Source of the DNA: Serpens sp964410065
GTDB lineage: Bacteria; Pseudomonadota; Gammaproteobacteria; Pseudomonadales; Pseudomonadaceae
Assembly: GCA_964410065.1 (NCBI GenBank)
Contig: CAYPFO010000012.1
Location: forward strand, 11,264-75,263
Length of the DNA: 64,000 bases
Direction of reading: 5' to 3'
Both the position numbers and the translations under genes were made by a program. The notes beneath the pieces were generated by a model. The model made no database searches and had not been told where the DNA came from. It saw nothing but the letters and a program-made list of their open reading frames with translations. Below are positions 8,613-17,603 of the stretch, in pieces. Positions within the stretch are counted from its first letter, which is position 1. Each line of letters begins with the position of its first letter.

Positions 8613-9011
8613 ATGCCCGTCTACGTCGAAAACCTCAGCCTCGCCTCACCCCAGGATCGCCGCGACCTGGAACTCATCTATGCCGATGCACCCGAGTGGC
8701 TGCTGACGCCTTATCCCCAGGCGAGCGCCTTGATCGACGCCGCCCTGGCGAACCAGTGCCTGCTGGTCGGCCGTTTCAATGGCCGCCTGCTGGGTGCTGC
8801 GCGACTGGAACGGCTGGCGGATCGCTGGCGCCTCACGCACCTGTGCGTGCGCGAACTGACCCGCGGGCGTGGCGTCGCCCAGCGCCTGCTCGACGAAGCG
8901 CGACGTCTGGCCCGCGAAGCCGACGTGCCGCTGGTACTTGCCGCCAACCCCGGTCAGACTGCGGCGCAACGTCTGGCTGCGCACCATCAGCTGTCCCTGG
9001 AAGCACTCTGA
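8613..9011 (+). CDS. PanZ-family GNAT-fold acetyl-CoA sensor / N-acetyltransferase
   Basis: GNAT-fold protein of 132 residues. The start MPVYVENLSL was preferred over an in-frame ATG 60 codons upstream whose translation looks random. The acetyl-CoA pyrophosphate loop reads LTRGRGVAQRLL. The opening SLASPQDRRDLELIYADAP resembles PanZ/PanM, which in enterobacteria drives PanD maturation in an acetyl-CoA-dependent way; Pseudomonas annotators often use this name. Whether it acts on PanD here or is an ordinary acetyltransferase cannot be told from sequence. It is followed 16 bp later by the srkA-like gene. Confidence 0.8.
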   Translation: MPVYVENLSLASPQDRRDLELIYADAPEWLLTPYPQASALIDAALANQCLLVGRFNGRLLGAARLERLADRWRLTHLCVRELTRGRGVAQRLLDEARRLAREADVPLVLAANPGQTAAQRLAAHHQLSLEAL

Positions 9012-9027
9012 ACGGAAGTACCTCTCC

Positions 9028-10002
9028 ATGTCGCACCCGTTTTCCAGTCTCACCCCCGACCTGGTGCTGGATGCCGTGGAAAGCCTCGGCTACCTGAGCG
9101 ACGCCCGCGTGCTGGCACTCAACAGTTACGAGAACCGCGTCTATCAGGTGGGCATCGAAGACAGCGTGCCGCTGATTGCCAAGTTCTACCGCCCGGGGCG
9201 CTGGAGTGACGCGGCGATCCGTGAGGAGCACGCCTTCAGCCAGGAATTGGCCGAGCAGGAAATTCCCGTGGTTGCACCGCTGCGTCGCGACGGCGAAAGC
9301 CTGTTCGAGCACGCCGGTTTTCGCTTCGCATTGTTCACCCGCCGTGGCGGCCGCGCGCCGGAACCGGGCAATCTCGATCAGCTCTACCGCTTCGGCCAAT
9401 TGCTCGGTCGCATGCACGCCGTGGGCGCCAGCCGCCCGTTCCTGGAACGCGAAGCCCTGACGGTGGATAACTTTGGCCACGAATCCCTAGCGACTCTGCT
9501 GGACGGCGGCTTTATCCCTTCTGGCCTGTTGCCGGCCTACGAATCCGTGGCCCGCGACCTGCTCAAGCGACTCGACGAACTGTTTGCCCGGGTGCGCTAC
9601 GACAGCATTCGCCTGCACGGCGACTGCCACCCTGGTAACCTGCTGCACCGCGACGACAGCTTCCACATCGTCGACCTCGACGATTCGCGCATGGGCCCGG
9701 CGATTCAGGACCTGTGGATGATGCTCGCCGGCGATCGCCAGGAGCGCCTGCGTCAGCTGTCCGAGCTGGCGGACGGCTACCAGGAATTCCACGATTTCAA
9801 GACCCGCGAATTGCCGCTGATCGAAGGGCTGCGCAGCCTGCGCCTGATGCATCACAGCGCCTGGCTGGCGCGCCGCTGGGACGACCCCGCCTTCCCGCCG
9901 AGCTTTCCCTGGTTCGCCAGCGAGCGTTACTGGGGCGATCAGATCCTCACCCTGCGCGAGCAACTCGCCGCGCTGGATGAAGAGCCGTTGCGGCTCTACT
10001 AA
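9028..10002 (+). CDS. srkA: Stress response serine/threonine kinase SrkA (YihE/RdoA)
   Basis: Cytoplasmic kinase of 324 residues with the aminoglycoside-phosphotransferase fold. The catalytic loop is RLHGDCHPGNLL and the metal-binding motif IVDLDDSRMGP. The N-terminal lobe carries PLIAKFYRPGRWS with the ATP lysine. Length matches E. coli SrkA (about 328). The family protects against stress-linked death (Cpx-associated in E. coli); the substrate is unknown. The start at 9028 follows an AGGAAG-like ribosome site (CGGAAGTACCTCTCC). Confidence 0.92.
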   Translation: MSHPFSSLTPDLVLDAVESLGYLSDARVLALNSYENRVYQVGIEDSVPLIAKFYRPGRWSDAAIREEHAFSQELAEQEIPVVAPLRRDGESLFEHAGFRFALFTRRGGRAPEPGNLDQLYRFGQLLGRMHAVGASRPFLEREALTVDNFGHESLATLLDGGFIPSGLLPAYESVARDLLKRLDELFARVRYDSIRLHGDCHPGNLLHRDDSFHIVDLDDSRMGPAIQDLWMMLAGDRQERLRQLSELADGYQEFHDFKTRELPLIEGLRSLRLMHHSAWLARRWDDPAFPPSFPWFASERYWGDQILTLREQLAALDEEPLRLY

Positions 10003-10080
10003 AGCCTTCTACGAAACTGCCAAAACCCGCACGCAGGCATACACTAGGCAGTATCGTTAGCTTCCTAACCAAGGACCCCC

Positions 10081-10986
10081 ATGGCTTCCAGCAACCTGCG
10101 GCGCGGCTACCTGCTCGGCCTCGTCGCCTACGTCATCTGGGGACTGTTTCCCCTCTATTTCAAAGCCATCGAAAGTATTCCAGCGACCGAGATCATTGTG
10201 CACCGCGTGCTGTGGTCGGCCTTGTGCGGTGCGCTGTTGCTGATGTTCTGGAAGCACCCCGGCTGGTGGCGTGAGCTGTGCGCCAACCCCAAACGCTTTG
10301 CCGTGCTGGCCCTGAGCGGCGCACTGATCGCCGCCAACTGGCTGATCTACGTATGGGCGGTAAATAACGAGCGCATGCTCGAAGCCAGCCTCGGCTATTA
10401 CATCAACCCGCTGGTCAACGTAATGCTCGGCATGCTGATTCTCGGCGAACGGCTGCGCCGCTTGCAGTGGCTGGCGGTGGCACTGGCCTTGCTCGGCGTG
10501 GCGCAGCAGATCTGGATGCTGGGCAACCTGCCCTGGGTGTCGCTGGGCCTGGCGCTGACCTTTGGCATCTACGGGCTGATTCGCAAGCAGGCCCCGGTGG
10601 CTGCGCTGCCCGGGCTGGTGGTAGAAACCTGGCTGCTGTTGCCCGTAGCGTTACTCTGGGTGGCGCTTCATCCGGCTGCCGTCAGCAGTCAGCTGGACTT
10701 CTGGGGCACGCCCCTGGCCTGGCTAGTGGCCGCCGCCGGGCCGATCACCTTGGTGCCGCTGGTGTGCTTCAACGCCGCCGCGCGCCACCTGCCGTACACC
10801 ACGCTGGGATTTTTACAGTACCTGGCGCCCACCCTGGTGCTGTTGCAGGCGATCTTCCTGTTCGGTGAACACTTCGATCCGGCCCGCATGCTGTCCTTCG
10901 CCTGCATTTGGGCTGCGCTGGCCATTTACAGCGTGGACGCCTGGCTGAGCCTGCGGCGCAACAAGCCAGGCCGCGCCGTTTCGTAG
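10081..10986 (+). CDS. rarD: EamA family transporter RarD
   Basis: Inner-membrane protein of 301 residues with about ten hydrophobic segments in two EamA repeats. The opening GLVAYVIWGLFPLYFKAI and later EIIVHRVLWS are typical RarD. E. coli RarD is annotated as a chloramphenicol-sensitivity protein; the true substrate is not established. It follows srkA by 78 bp on the same strand. The gene ends 73 bp before the convergent gcvR-like gene and I see no clear terminator between them. Confidence 0.93.
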   Translation: MASSNLRRGYLLGLVAYVIWGLFPLYFKAIESIPATEIIVHRVLWSALCGALLLMFWKHPGWWRELCANPKRFAVLALSGALIAANWLIYVWAVNNERMLEASLGYYINPLVNVMLGMLILGERLRRLQWLAVALALLGVAQQIWMLGNLPWVSLGLALTFGIYGLIRKQAPVAALPGLVVETWLLLPVALLWVALHPAAVSSQLDFWGTPLAWLVAAAGPITLVPLVCFNAAARHLPYTTLGFLQYLAPTLVLLQAIFLFGEHFDPARMLSFACIWAALAIYSVDAWLSLRRNKPGRAVS

Positions 10987-11059
10987 TGGCTGCGTTTTTC
11001 GCTACACAGGTGCCGGGTGTAATCTGGCCACCTGGGTAGCCGTCGCTCGCCGCGGATAT

Positions 11060-11596
11060 TTATCGAGCACTGTCCGCTCCGTCATCGACGCGCAGATGCA
11101 CGTCGACCATCAAGTCATCGGCCAAGGTTTCCAGGCTCGCCTGCAAGCTCTCCGTGCTCACCGCCAGGGGCAGGGCCAGCCAGGCCTGGGCGCGAAACAG
11201 CATTTCGTTACTCATCGGCGCGGCATCGACTTCCGTTTCCAGCTTTTCGATGTTCACGCCTTGCTCGGTCAGCACGCGGGTGATGTCGTACAGAAGGCCC
11301 GGCCGGTCATCGCCCACCAACTCAAGCTGTACGGGTCGCCAGGTGCAGGCCGGCTCAGGCCCACAGGGCTCGGCCAGCACGCGAATGCCGTGCTGATTCA
11401 GGCCCTGCAAGGCTTCCAGCAACTCTTCGTGGGATTCGGCCGGCACCGCCACCCGCAGGATTCCGGCAAATTGCCCGGCCATGCGCGCCATGCGGCTTTC
11501 CAGCCAGTTGCCGCCGTGCTCGGCGACACAGCGGGCGATACGTTCGACCAGCCCCGGCTGATCCGGGGCAATGATGGTGAAGACCAGATGCTCCAT
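11060..11596 (-). CDS. GcvR-like glycine cleavage regulator with two ACT domains
   Basis: Protein of 178 residues. The start MEHLVFTIIAPDQPG begins an ACT domain (about 1-80), and a second ACT domain begins at VQLELVGDDRPGLLYDIT (about 95-170). This double-ACT arrangement is that of GcvR, which restrains the GcvA activator of the glycine cleavage operon in E. coli. There is no DNA-binding domain. The 50 in-frame codons upstream of the chosen ATG extend into a mobile element and are rejected. The symbol is left blank because target genes are not seen here. Confidence 0.83.
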   Translation of the reverse strand: MEHLVFTIIAPDQPGLVERIARCVAEHGGNWLESRMARMAGQFAGILRVAVPAESHEELLEALQGLNQHGIRVLAEPCGPEPACTWRPVQLELVGDDRPGLLYDITRVLTEQGVNIEKLETEVDAAPMSNEMLFRAQAWLALPLAVSTESLQASLETLADDLMVDVHLRVDDGADSAR

Positions 11597-11670
11597 GTTC
11601 GGCTGCTCCTGTAAGAAGTCGCAAGACGACGACCGCTCACTAGGTATAGAACAGCCGGCCAGAACGGCCG

Positions 11671-11939
11671 TAGGGTCTGTTGACGTTTCGTCGCGAGCCG
11701 CGTTGCTGCGCCAAATGTCGCCAGGCAAGGCGCGGGACGAAGGCAATGGTTATTCCCTTGGCAAGTCCCGCAACGCCGCATGGCGACATTTGCCGCGCAA
11801 CCCGAAGGGCCGGGCCTGTTTTTGCGCGATGCGGCGTTTCTCGTCACTTATTTGGAACAACCAATCTTCGCTCCTCGTGCCTTGCCTCGCGCAAAAACAG
11901 GCTCCGGCGCGGCCGCGAACGAAACGTCAACAGACCCTA
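11671..11939. mobile_element. MITE-like element with perfect 20-bp terminal inverted repeats
   Basis: Left end TAGGGTCTGTTGACGTTTCG (11671-11690) is matched perfectly in inverse by the right end (11920-11939). The outer TA on each side is compatible with a TA target duplication, leaving a 265-bp core. Two further perfect inverted repeats lie inside: CAAATGTCGCCA (11712-11723) with its complement at 11781-11792, and GCCTGTTTTTGCGCGA (11814-11829) with its complement at 11887-11902; GCGGGAC/GTCCCGC is nested in the first. No transposase fits, so it would be non-autonomous. It sits between gcvR-like and glcB, 131 bp upstream of the nearest glcB-side region start. The rest of 11597-12054 shows no gene and should contain both promoters. 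Confidence 0.8.
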
Positions 11940-12054
11940 AGCACCGCCCGCTGTTTTTCCATTCGTCTTCATGTAGTATCCGCGGGCTCGGACTACAAGA
12001 AGAATAAAAATGCGTTCCGAGACCAATCGTAGAGCAGATCAAGTGAGGCGAGTG

Positions 12055-14232
12055 ATGACTGAGCGCGTTGAAATCGGTGGCTTGCAGGTCGCCAAAGTTC
12101 TTTTTGACTTCGTGAACAACGAAGCCATTCCCGGCACCGGCCTGAACGCCGATGCCTTCTGGACCGGCGCCGCAAGCGTCATCCATGACCTGGCGCCGAA
12201 GAACCGTGCCCTACTGGCCAAGCGTGACGAACTGCAAGCGCAGATCGACGCCTGGCATGTCGCCCGCAAGGGTGAGACCCACGATCCGGTCGCCTACAAA
12301 GCCTTCCTGCAGGAAATCGGCTACCTGCTGCCCGAGCCGGCCGATTTCAAAGTCACCACCGAAAACGTCGACGCTGAAATCGCCACCATGGCCGGCCCGC
12401 AACTGGTGGTGCCGATCATGAATGCGCGCTTCGCCCTCAACGCCGCCAACGCTCGTTGGGGTTCGCTGTACGACGCGCTTTATGGCACCGACGCCATCAG
12501 TGAAGACGGCGGCGCCGAGAAAACCAAAAGCTACAACAAGGTGCGCGGCGACAAGGTCATCGCCTTCGCCCGCGCCTTCCTCAACGAAGCCGCTCCGCTG
12601 GCCAACGGCTCGCACGTTGACGCCACTGGCTATCGCATCGCCAATGGCCAACTCGAAGTCAGCCTGAAAGACGGCAGCACAACCGGCCTGCAACAGCCAG
12701 GCAAGTTCATCGCCTTCCAGGGCGAGGCCGCCACGCCGAGCGCCGTGCTGCTGAAGAACAACGGCCTGCACTTTGAAATCCAGATCGACGCCAACAGCCC
12801 GATCGGCCAGACCGACGCCGCCGGTGTCAAAGACCTCCTGATGGAAGCCGCCGTCACCACCATCATGGACTGCGAAGACTCCACCGCCGCGGTCGATGCC
12901 GACGACAAGACCGTGGTCTACCGCAGCTGGCTGGGCCTGATGAAGGGCGACCTCGCCGAGTCCGTGACCAAGGACGGCAAGACCTTCACCCGCACCATGA
13001 ATCCGGACCGCGTCTACACCAAGGCTGACGGCTCGGAGCTGAACCTGCACGGCCGCTCGATGCTGTTCATCCGCAACGTCGGTCACCTGATGACCAACGA
13101 CGCCATCATCGACAAGGACGGCTTCGAAGTACCGGAAGGCATCCTCGACGGCCTGCTGACCAGCCTGATCGCCCTGCACAACATCAAGGGCAACACTACC
13201 CGCAAGAACAGCCGCACCGGCTCGATGTACATCGTCAAGCCGAAGATGCACGGCCCGGAAGAAGTCGCCTTCGCCAACGAGCTGTTCAACCGCATCGAAG
13301 ATGTCCTGGGCATGGCGCGCAACACCCTCAAAGTCGGCATCATGGACGAAGAGCGTCGCACCACCGTCAACCTCAAGGCGTGCATCAAGGCCGCCAGCGA
13401 GCGCGTGGTGTTCATCAACACCGGCTTCCTCGACCGTACCGGCGATGAAATCCACACCTCCATGGAAGCCGGCCCCGTCGTGCGCAAGGCCGCCATGAAG
13501 GCTGAGAAGTGGATTGCCGCCTACGAAAATTGGAACGTCGATCACGGCCTCAACTGTGGCTTGTCCGGCCGTGCCCAGATCGGTAAGGGCATGTGGGCCA
13601 TGCCCGACCTAATGGCCGGCATGATGGAGCAGAAGATCGGCCACCCGCTGGCCGGCGCCAACACCGCTTGGGTGCCCTCCCCGACCGCCGCCACCCTACA
13701 CGCCCTGCACTACCACAAGGTGGATGTATTCGAGCGTCAGAAGGAGCTGGCTACCCGTCAGTTCGCGTCGCTGGATGACATCCTGACCCTGCCGCTGGCC
13801 CAGAACACCAACTGGACCGCCGAAGAGAAACAGCAGGAAATCGACAACAACGTGCAGGGCATCCTGGGTTACGTCGTGCGCTGGATCGATCAGGGCGTCG
13901 GCTGCTCCAAGGTCCCGGATATCAACGACATCGGCCTGATGGAAGACCGCGCCACCCTGCGCATCTCCAGCCAGCTGCTGGCCAACTGGCTGCGCCACGG
14001 GATCATCACCGAGGCTCAGGTCGTGGAAAGCATGCAGCGCATGGCCGCCGTGGTAGATCGCCAGAACGCCGGCGATACCTTGTACCAGCCAATGGCACCG
14101 AACTTCGACGACAACATCGCCTTCCAGGCGTCGCTGGAGCTGATCCTCGAAGGCGTCAAACAGCCCAACGGCTACACCGAGCCGGTACTGCACCGCCGCC
14201 GCCGCGAGTACAAGGCCAAGAACGGCCTGTAA
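12055..14232 (+). CDS. glcB: Malate synthase G
   Basis: Malate synthase G, 725 residues, condensing glyoxylate with acetyl-CoA to malate in the glyoxylate and glycolate pathways. The start MTERVEIGGLQVAKVLFDF matches the usual Pseudomonas N terminus; an in-frame ATG 15 codons upstream is less likely. Recognisable segments include TTIMDCEDSTAAVD with the metal ligands, GLLTSLIALHNIK, NCGLSGRAQIGKGMW and NTAWVPSPTAATLHALHYH. A MITE-like element lies just upstream and a clean terminator follows, so it is probably monocistronic. Confidence 0.98.
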   Translation: MTERVEIGGLQVAKVLFDFVNNEAIPGTGLNADAFWTGAASVIHDLAPKNRALLAKRDELQAQIDAWHVARKGETHDPVAYKAFLQEIGYLLPEPADFKVTTENVDAEIATMAGPQLVVPIMNARFALNAANARWGSLYDALYGTDAISEDGGAEKTKSYNKVRGDKVIAFARAFLNEAAPLANGSHVDATGYRIANGQLEVSLKDGSTTGLQQPGKFIAFQGEAATPSAVLLKNNGLHFEIQIDANSPIGQTDAAGVKDLLMEAAVTTIMDCEDSTAAVDADDKTVVYRSWLGLMKGDLAESVTKDGKTFTRTMNPDRVYTKADGSELNLHGRSMLFIRNVGHLMTNDAIIDKDGFEVPEGILDGLLTSLIALHNIKGNTTRKNSRTGSMYIVKPKMHGPEEVAFANELFNRIEDVLGMARNTLKVGIMDEERRTTVNLKACIKAASERVVFINTGFLDRTGDEIHTSMEAGPVVRKAAMKAEKWIAAYENWNVDHGLNCGLSGRAQIGKGMWAMPDLMAGMMEQKIGHPLAGANTAWVPSPTAATLHALHYHKVDVFERQKELATRQFASLDDILTLPLAQNTNWTAEEKQQEIDNNVQGILGYVVRWIDQGVGCSKVPDINDIGLMEDRATLRISSQLLANWLRHGIITEAQVVESMQRMAAVVDRQNAGDTLYQPMAPNFDDNIAFQASLELILEGVKQPNGYTEPVLHRRRREYKAKNGL

Positions 14233-14247
14233 CTCACATCGGCAATG

Positions 14248-14277
14248 AAAAAACCGCCCTGACTGGGCGGTTTTTTA
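14248..14277 (+). terminator. Terminator of glcB
   Basis: AAAAAACCGCCC, short loop TGACT, GGGCGGTTTTTT: perfect stem with T-run, 15 bp after the glcB stop. Confidence 0.93.
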
Positions 14278-14403
14278 TGTCTACAAAAGGCTGGTTCATG
14301 TCTTCATGCATGACTATTCCCTATCTTATGGTCACAAGGCGACGTATAGTGTCACTTCGCTAGCACCGTATTAAGGCAGCTTTCGCCGCCATGGAGTTTC
14401 ATC

Positions 14404-16023
14404 ATGTCCAAGAGTTTTTCGCTGACTGCCAAGCTATCCCTGGTACCGGCTGTTGCCCTGCTTGGCCTGATTCTCTTCGTCGGTTACACCTCACTGCAGT
14501 TGGCCGAGACCAATGACCGCCTGCAGGTTTTGGAAAGTCGCAGCTACCCGATTCTGGAACAGAGCGATGCGGTGATTTTTCAGTTCTCCCGCCTGCCGGG
14601 ACTGCTCAATAACGCCGTCACTGCCGGCGAAGCGGCGTTGGTCGACGACGCCCGTCTGCTGCTCAATGACATCGATGCTCAACAGCGACAGCTTGGCGGC
14701 CTGCTGGAAGACGCCCAGCGCAGTCAGGAATTGCAGGCCTGGCGCAACGCCGTAAATGCCTATGGCAAAAACGCCCTCGAGGTTTCGCGCCAGTTGATCG
14801 ACGGTACAGCTTCGTTTGGCGACCTGGCTGAAAACCTGCAACGCATGACCAGCGATCTCGAGCGGGCCCAGGCCATGGCCTCCGCCTTTCGCTCCAGTGC
14901 CTATCAGGATTTTCAGCAGACCCTGGCGCTTACCCGTGGCGGCAACGTTGCGACCACCCAGCTGGGCATCGGCCTCAGCATCCTGTTGATCGTTCTCGTG
15001 GGGTGCGGCGCTTGGTGGGTCACGCGCAACATCATGGGCAACGTACACCGGGTGATCGATTCCCTGCGCGCCATTGCCCGCGGCGACGGCGATTTGACCC
15101 AGCGTATCGACGTCGTGTCGAACGATGAAATCGGCACCATGATCCAGCTGTTCAACCAGTTCCTCGACAAGCTGCAAACCACCATTCGGCAGATTGTCGA
15201 AGCGGCCAGCCCGTTGGCGCAGATGTCCCAAGACCTCTATCGGCTGACCAGCGAGGCGGAGCGCAACGCTCAATCCCAGCAGGATCACACCGACGCCATC
15301 GGGCGTGACATCCAGACCATGTCGACGCGCATCGAGGAGGTGGCACAACGCTCGGGCCAAGCCTCCAACCAAGCCGGCACTGCCTCGCAACAGGCCAAGG
15401 CCGCCCGGGATAACATCGGCAGCCTGGCCGACGGCATCCAGGACTTGGGCAGCAGCGTGATGGCCTCGGTGACGGCCATGACTCAACTGGAAGTGGAAAC
15501 CCAGGAAGTCGGCTCGGTACTTACCGTCATTCGTACCATCGCCGAGCAAACCAACCTGCTGGCCCTCAATGCGGCCATCGAAGCGGCCCGCGCCGGCGAA
15601 CAGGGCCGCGGTTTCGCCGTCGTCGCCGATGAAGTACGCAACCTCGCGCAAAAAACGGCCAGCTCCACGCAACAGATCCAGGAAATCATCCAGCGCCTGC
15701 AGAACAGCGCCAATTCGGTGCTCGATGCCATGACTGCCAACGGCGAGAAAGCCCGCGCCAGCATCGAACGCTCCAGCGAGGCGACTCGCCTGCTGGAGGA
15801 CATCGCCCGCACCGTCAGCCAGATCGACACCCTCAACGCTGCCATTGCTCGCTTCACCCAGGAGCAGATCAGCCTGTCGAGTTCGATACAACAAGAAACT
15901 CTGGTGCTGCAGCAAGGCGCCCAGACCACTGCTCAAGGCGCCGGCACCACCACCCGGCTCGGCGAGCAATTGGTCACCACCGGCGATCATCTGCGCGCAG
16001 CCACCGCCCAATTCCGCGTTTAA
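14404..16023 (+). CDS. Methyl-accepting chemotaxis protein
   Basis: Inner-membrane chemoreceptor of 539 residues. Transmembrane helix 1 is at about 12-32, a helical periplasmic sensor at about 33-182, helix 2 at 186-206, HAMP at 207-260, and the signalling coiled coil beyond. The kinase-contact tip (IAEQTNLLALNAAIEAARAG and GFAVVADEVRNLAQKT) is at about 378-418. There is no C-terminal CheR/CheB-binding pentapeptide (it ends TAQFRV). Its ligand is unknown. The stop is followed 23 bp later by a porin gene and then a PstS-like gene, so all three are probably one transcript. Confidence 0.93.
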   Translation: MSKSFSLTAKLSLVPAVALLGLILFVGYTSLQLAETNDRLQVLESRSYPILEQSDAVIFQFSRLPGLLNNAVTAGEAALVDDARLLLNDIDAQQRQLGGLLEDAQRSQELQAWRNAVNAYGKNALEVSRQLIDGTASFGDLAENLQRMTSDLERAQAMASAFRSSAYQDFQQTLALTRGGNVATTQLGIGLSILLIVLVGCGAWWVTRNIMGNVHRVIDSLRAIARGDGDLTQRIDVVSNDEIGTMIQLFNQFLDKLQTTIRQIVEAASPLAQMSQDLYRLTSEAERNAQSQQDHTDAIGRDIQTMSTRIEEVAQRSGQASNQAGTASQQAKAARDNIGSLADGIQDLGSSVMASVTAMTQLEVETQEVGSVLTVIRTIAEQTNLLALNAAIEAARAGEQGRGFAVVADEVRNLAQKTASSTQQIQEIIQRLQNSANSVLDAMTANGEKARASIERSSEATRLLEDIARTVSQIDTLNAAIARFTQEQISLSSSIQQETLVLQQGAQTTAQGAGTTTRLGEQLVTTGDHLRAATAQFRV

Positions 16024-16046
16024 CTTTCAACCTTCAGGGACTTTCC

Positions 16047-17132
16047 ATGACTGCATTACGAGTCATTGGTCTGGCAGCCGCTTGCCTGGCCATCACCCCA
16101 GCCTTCGCACTGGATCAGGGCGACTACCGCTTGAATGCCTTCGGCACTGTCGGCGTCACTTATTTGGGTGGCGAAGCAGATGGCCGCAATTACGGCATCA
16201 ATGGCCAGACCACCGATGCCTGGCGCGGCGACCAACTGTCCAAGTTCGGCACCCAACTGAGCTATGGCCTGACCGACAACCTGAACGCCACCGCCCAACT
16301 GACTGCCAAGGCCGAGCAGGACTCGTGGAACGCCAACCTGGAATGGGCCTACCTGGCCTGGCAGGCCAACGATCAACTGCTGCTGCGCGCCGGCCGCCTG
16401 CGCACCCCGGCGTATATGTATTCGGAAACCCTGGATGTCGGCTTCAGCTATCCCTGGCTGCGTTTACCCGATGAGGTCTATGGCCAGATCCAGCTGTCCA
16501 ATTACGAAGGTGTCGATGTGGTGTACAGCTTGCCGCTGTCCTTCGCCACGCTGAGCGCCCAGGCCATCGCCGGCCAGGCCAAGGACCGTGACTACTACCT
16601 GTTCGACGATTTTTACGATGCCGATTACAAAGAGCTGCTCGGCGCCAGCCTGAGCCTGGCGAGCAACGATTACGGCACCCTGCGGGTGGCCTACATACAG
16701 TCCAAGTTGACCATCGACAACCCAGTGCTGGGCATCGACGACAGCAAGGGCACCTTCCTCAGCGTCGGTTACCAATACGACGACGGTAGCTGGATCAGCG
16801 CCAACGAGTGGACGCAACGCACCATCGACGGCCCGCTGAGCCCCGACCAGAACGCCTTCTACCTGATGGGCGGACGCCGCTTCGGCGATTTCCTGCCGCA
16901 CGTCACCTATGCACAGCTGGATGAAGAGAAAGGAGCTCGCCAGTCGTCCTGGACCCTGGGCCTCAACTACAGCCTGGCGCCGAATGTGACCCTCAAGGGC
17001 GAATACAAGCAAGTCGAAACCGAGAACAACTTTGAAGGCATGTTCGTGCCCTCGGGCACCGAGGTCTTCACCCAAAGCATTCCGAACTTCGACGGCGAGA
17101 TCATCAGCCTCGGCATCGACTTCGTATTCTGA
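16047..17132 (+). CDS. Outer-membrane beta-barrel porin
   Basis: Protein of 361 residues with a signal peptide (cleavage near PAFA-LDQGD) and alternating polar/aromatic strands through to a C-terminal phenylalanine (GIDFVF), the signature for BAM-assembled barrels. Segments such as LNATAQLTAKAE, LRAGRLRTPAYMYSE and VTLKGEYKQVET look like porin strands with charged constriction residues. I do not recognise a characterised substrate class. Tight linkage to the PstS-like gene (11 bp downstream) and to a chemoreceptor upstream suggests uptake or sensing of a shared solute, possibly an oxyanion; that is inference. Confidence 0.85.
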   Translation: MTALRVIGLAAACLAITPAFALDQGDYRLNAFGTVGVTYLGGEADGRNYGINGQTTDAWRGDQLSKFGTQLSYGLTDNLNATAQLTAKAEQDSWNANLEWAYLAWQANDQLLLRAGRLRTPAYMYSETLDVGFSYPWLRLPDEVYGQIQLSNYEGVDVVYSLPLSFATLSAQAIAGQAKDRDYYLFDDFYDADYKELLGASLSLASNDYGTLRVAYIQSKLTIDNPVLGIDDSKGTFLSVGYQYDDGSWISANEWTQRTIDGPLSPDQNAFYLMGGRRFGDFLPHVTYAQLDEEKGARQSSWTLGLNYSLAPNVTLKGEYKQVETENNFEGMFVPSGTEVFTQSIPNFDGEIISLGIDFVF

Positions 17133-17143
17133 GGAGCACGACC

Positions 17144-17548
17144 ATGACGTTTATTTCTCGCATTCTTAGCGTTGCGGCCCTGAGCGCGCTAGCTGGCGCC
17201 GCCCAGGCCGACGTCGCCGTGATCATCAACCCTGGCGCGGCCAAAGCGCCAAGCCAGGCTGAGGTGGCCAACATCTTCCTCGGCAAGGACAAGTCCCTGA
17301 AAGGCTTCGATCTCAAAGGCTGGAACGCCACCAAGGAAACATTCTACGGTGCGGTCACCAACAAGAACGAAGCCCAGCTGAAGTCCTACTGGTCGGGCCT
17401 GATTTTCACCGGTAAAGGTCAGCCGCTGGCCAGCCTGGATAATGACGCCGCGGTGGTCGAGCGCGTCGCCAGCGACAGCAGCGCCATCGGCTATGTGGAC
17501 AGCCAGGCCGTCACCGGCTCGGTGAAGGTGCTGTTCACCCTGCGCTAA
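17144..17548 (+). CDS. Small PstS-like phosphate-type substrate-binding protein
   Basis: Secreted protein of 134 residues: signal peptide (cleavage near GAAQA-DVAV), then a one-lobe version of the PstS fold with AEVANIFLGKDKSLKG, YWSGLIFTGKG and SAIGYVD. Full PstS proteins are roughly twice this length, so it is a half-size relative and no permease genes are nearby. Its good ribosome site (GAGGAGCACGACC) and terminator make it the last gene of chemoreceptor-porin-PstS-like. It may present a ligand to the receptor or porin; not established. Confidence 0.82.
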   Translation: MTFISRILSVAALSALAGAAQADVAVIINPGAAKAPSQAEVANIFLGKDKSLKGFDLKGWNATKETFYGAVTNKNEAQLKSYWSGLIFTGKGQPLASLDNDAAVVERVASDSSAIGYVDSQAVTGSVKVLFTLR

Positions 17549-17571
17549 GTCAGGGCGATCGTCGCCCTCGT

Positions 17572-17603
17572 AAAAACGTCGCGATCAATCGCGGCGTTTT
17601 TTG
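17572..17603 (+). terminator. Terminator of the chemoreceptor-porin-PstS unit
   Basis: AAAAACGTCGCGATCAATCGCGGCGTTTTTTG forms a stem with T-run. A second hairpin, AGGGCGA-TCG-TCGCCCT, lies just upstream at 17552-17568. The remaining bases to 17852 hold no gene; they include GC-rich imperfect inverted repeats (around 17709-17770) of no identified role and should contain the promoter of the next gene. Confidence 0.9.

Noticed and set aside
11680..11940. Short plus-strand frames in the MITE-like element as possible genes
   Set aside because: They span the inverted repeats, lack ribosome sites and give translations with no recognisable features.
14491..16011. Open frame of about 500 codons antisense to the chemoreceptor gene
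   Set aside because: Mirror of a GC-rich gene: Gly/Gln/His/Leu-rich low-complexity translation, no family resemblance. The same holds for long frames opposite glcB (12211-13545), the acyl-CoA dehydrogenase (20779-22191), gntP (49662-51140) and ahpF (55953-57584).
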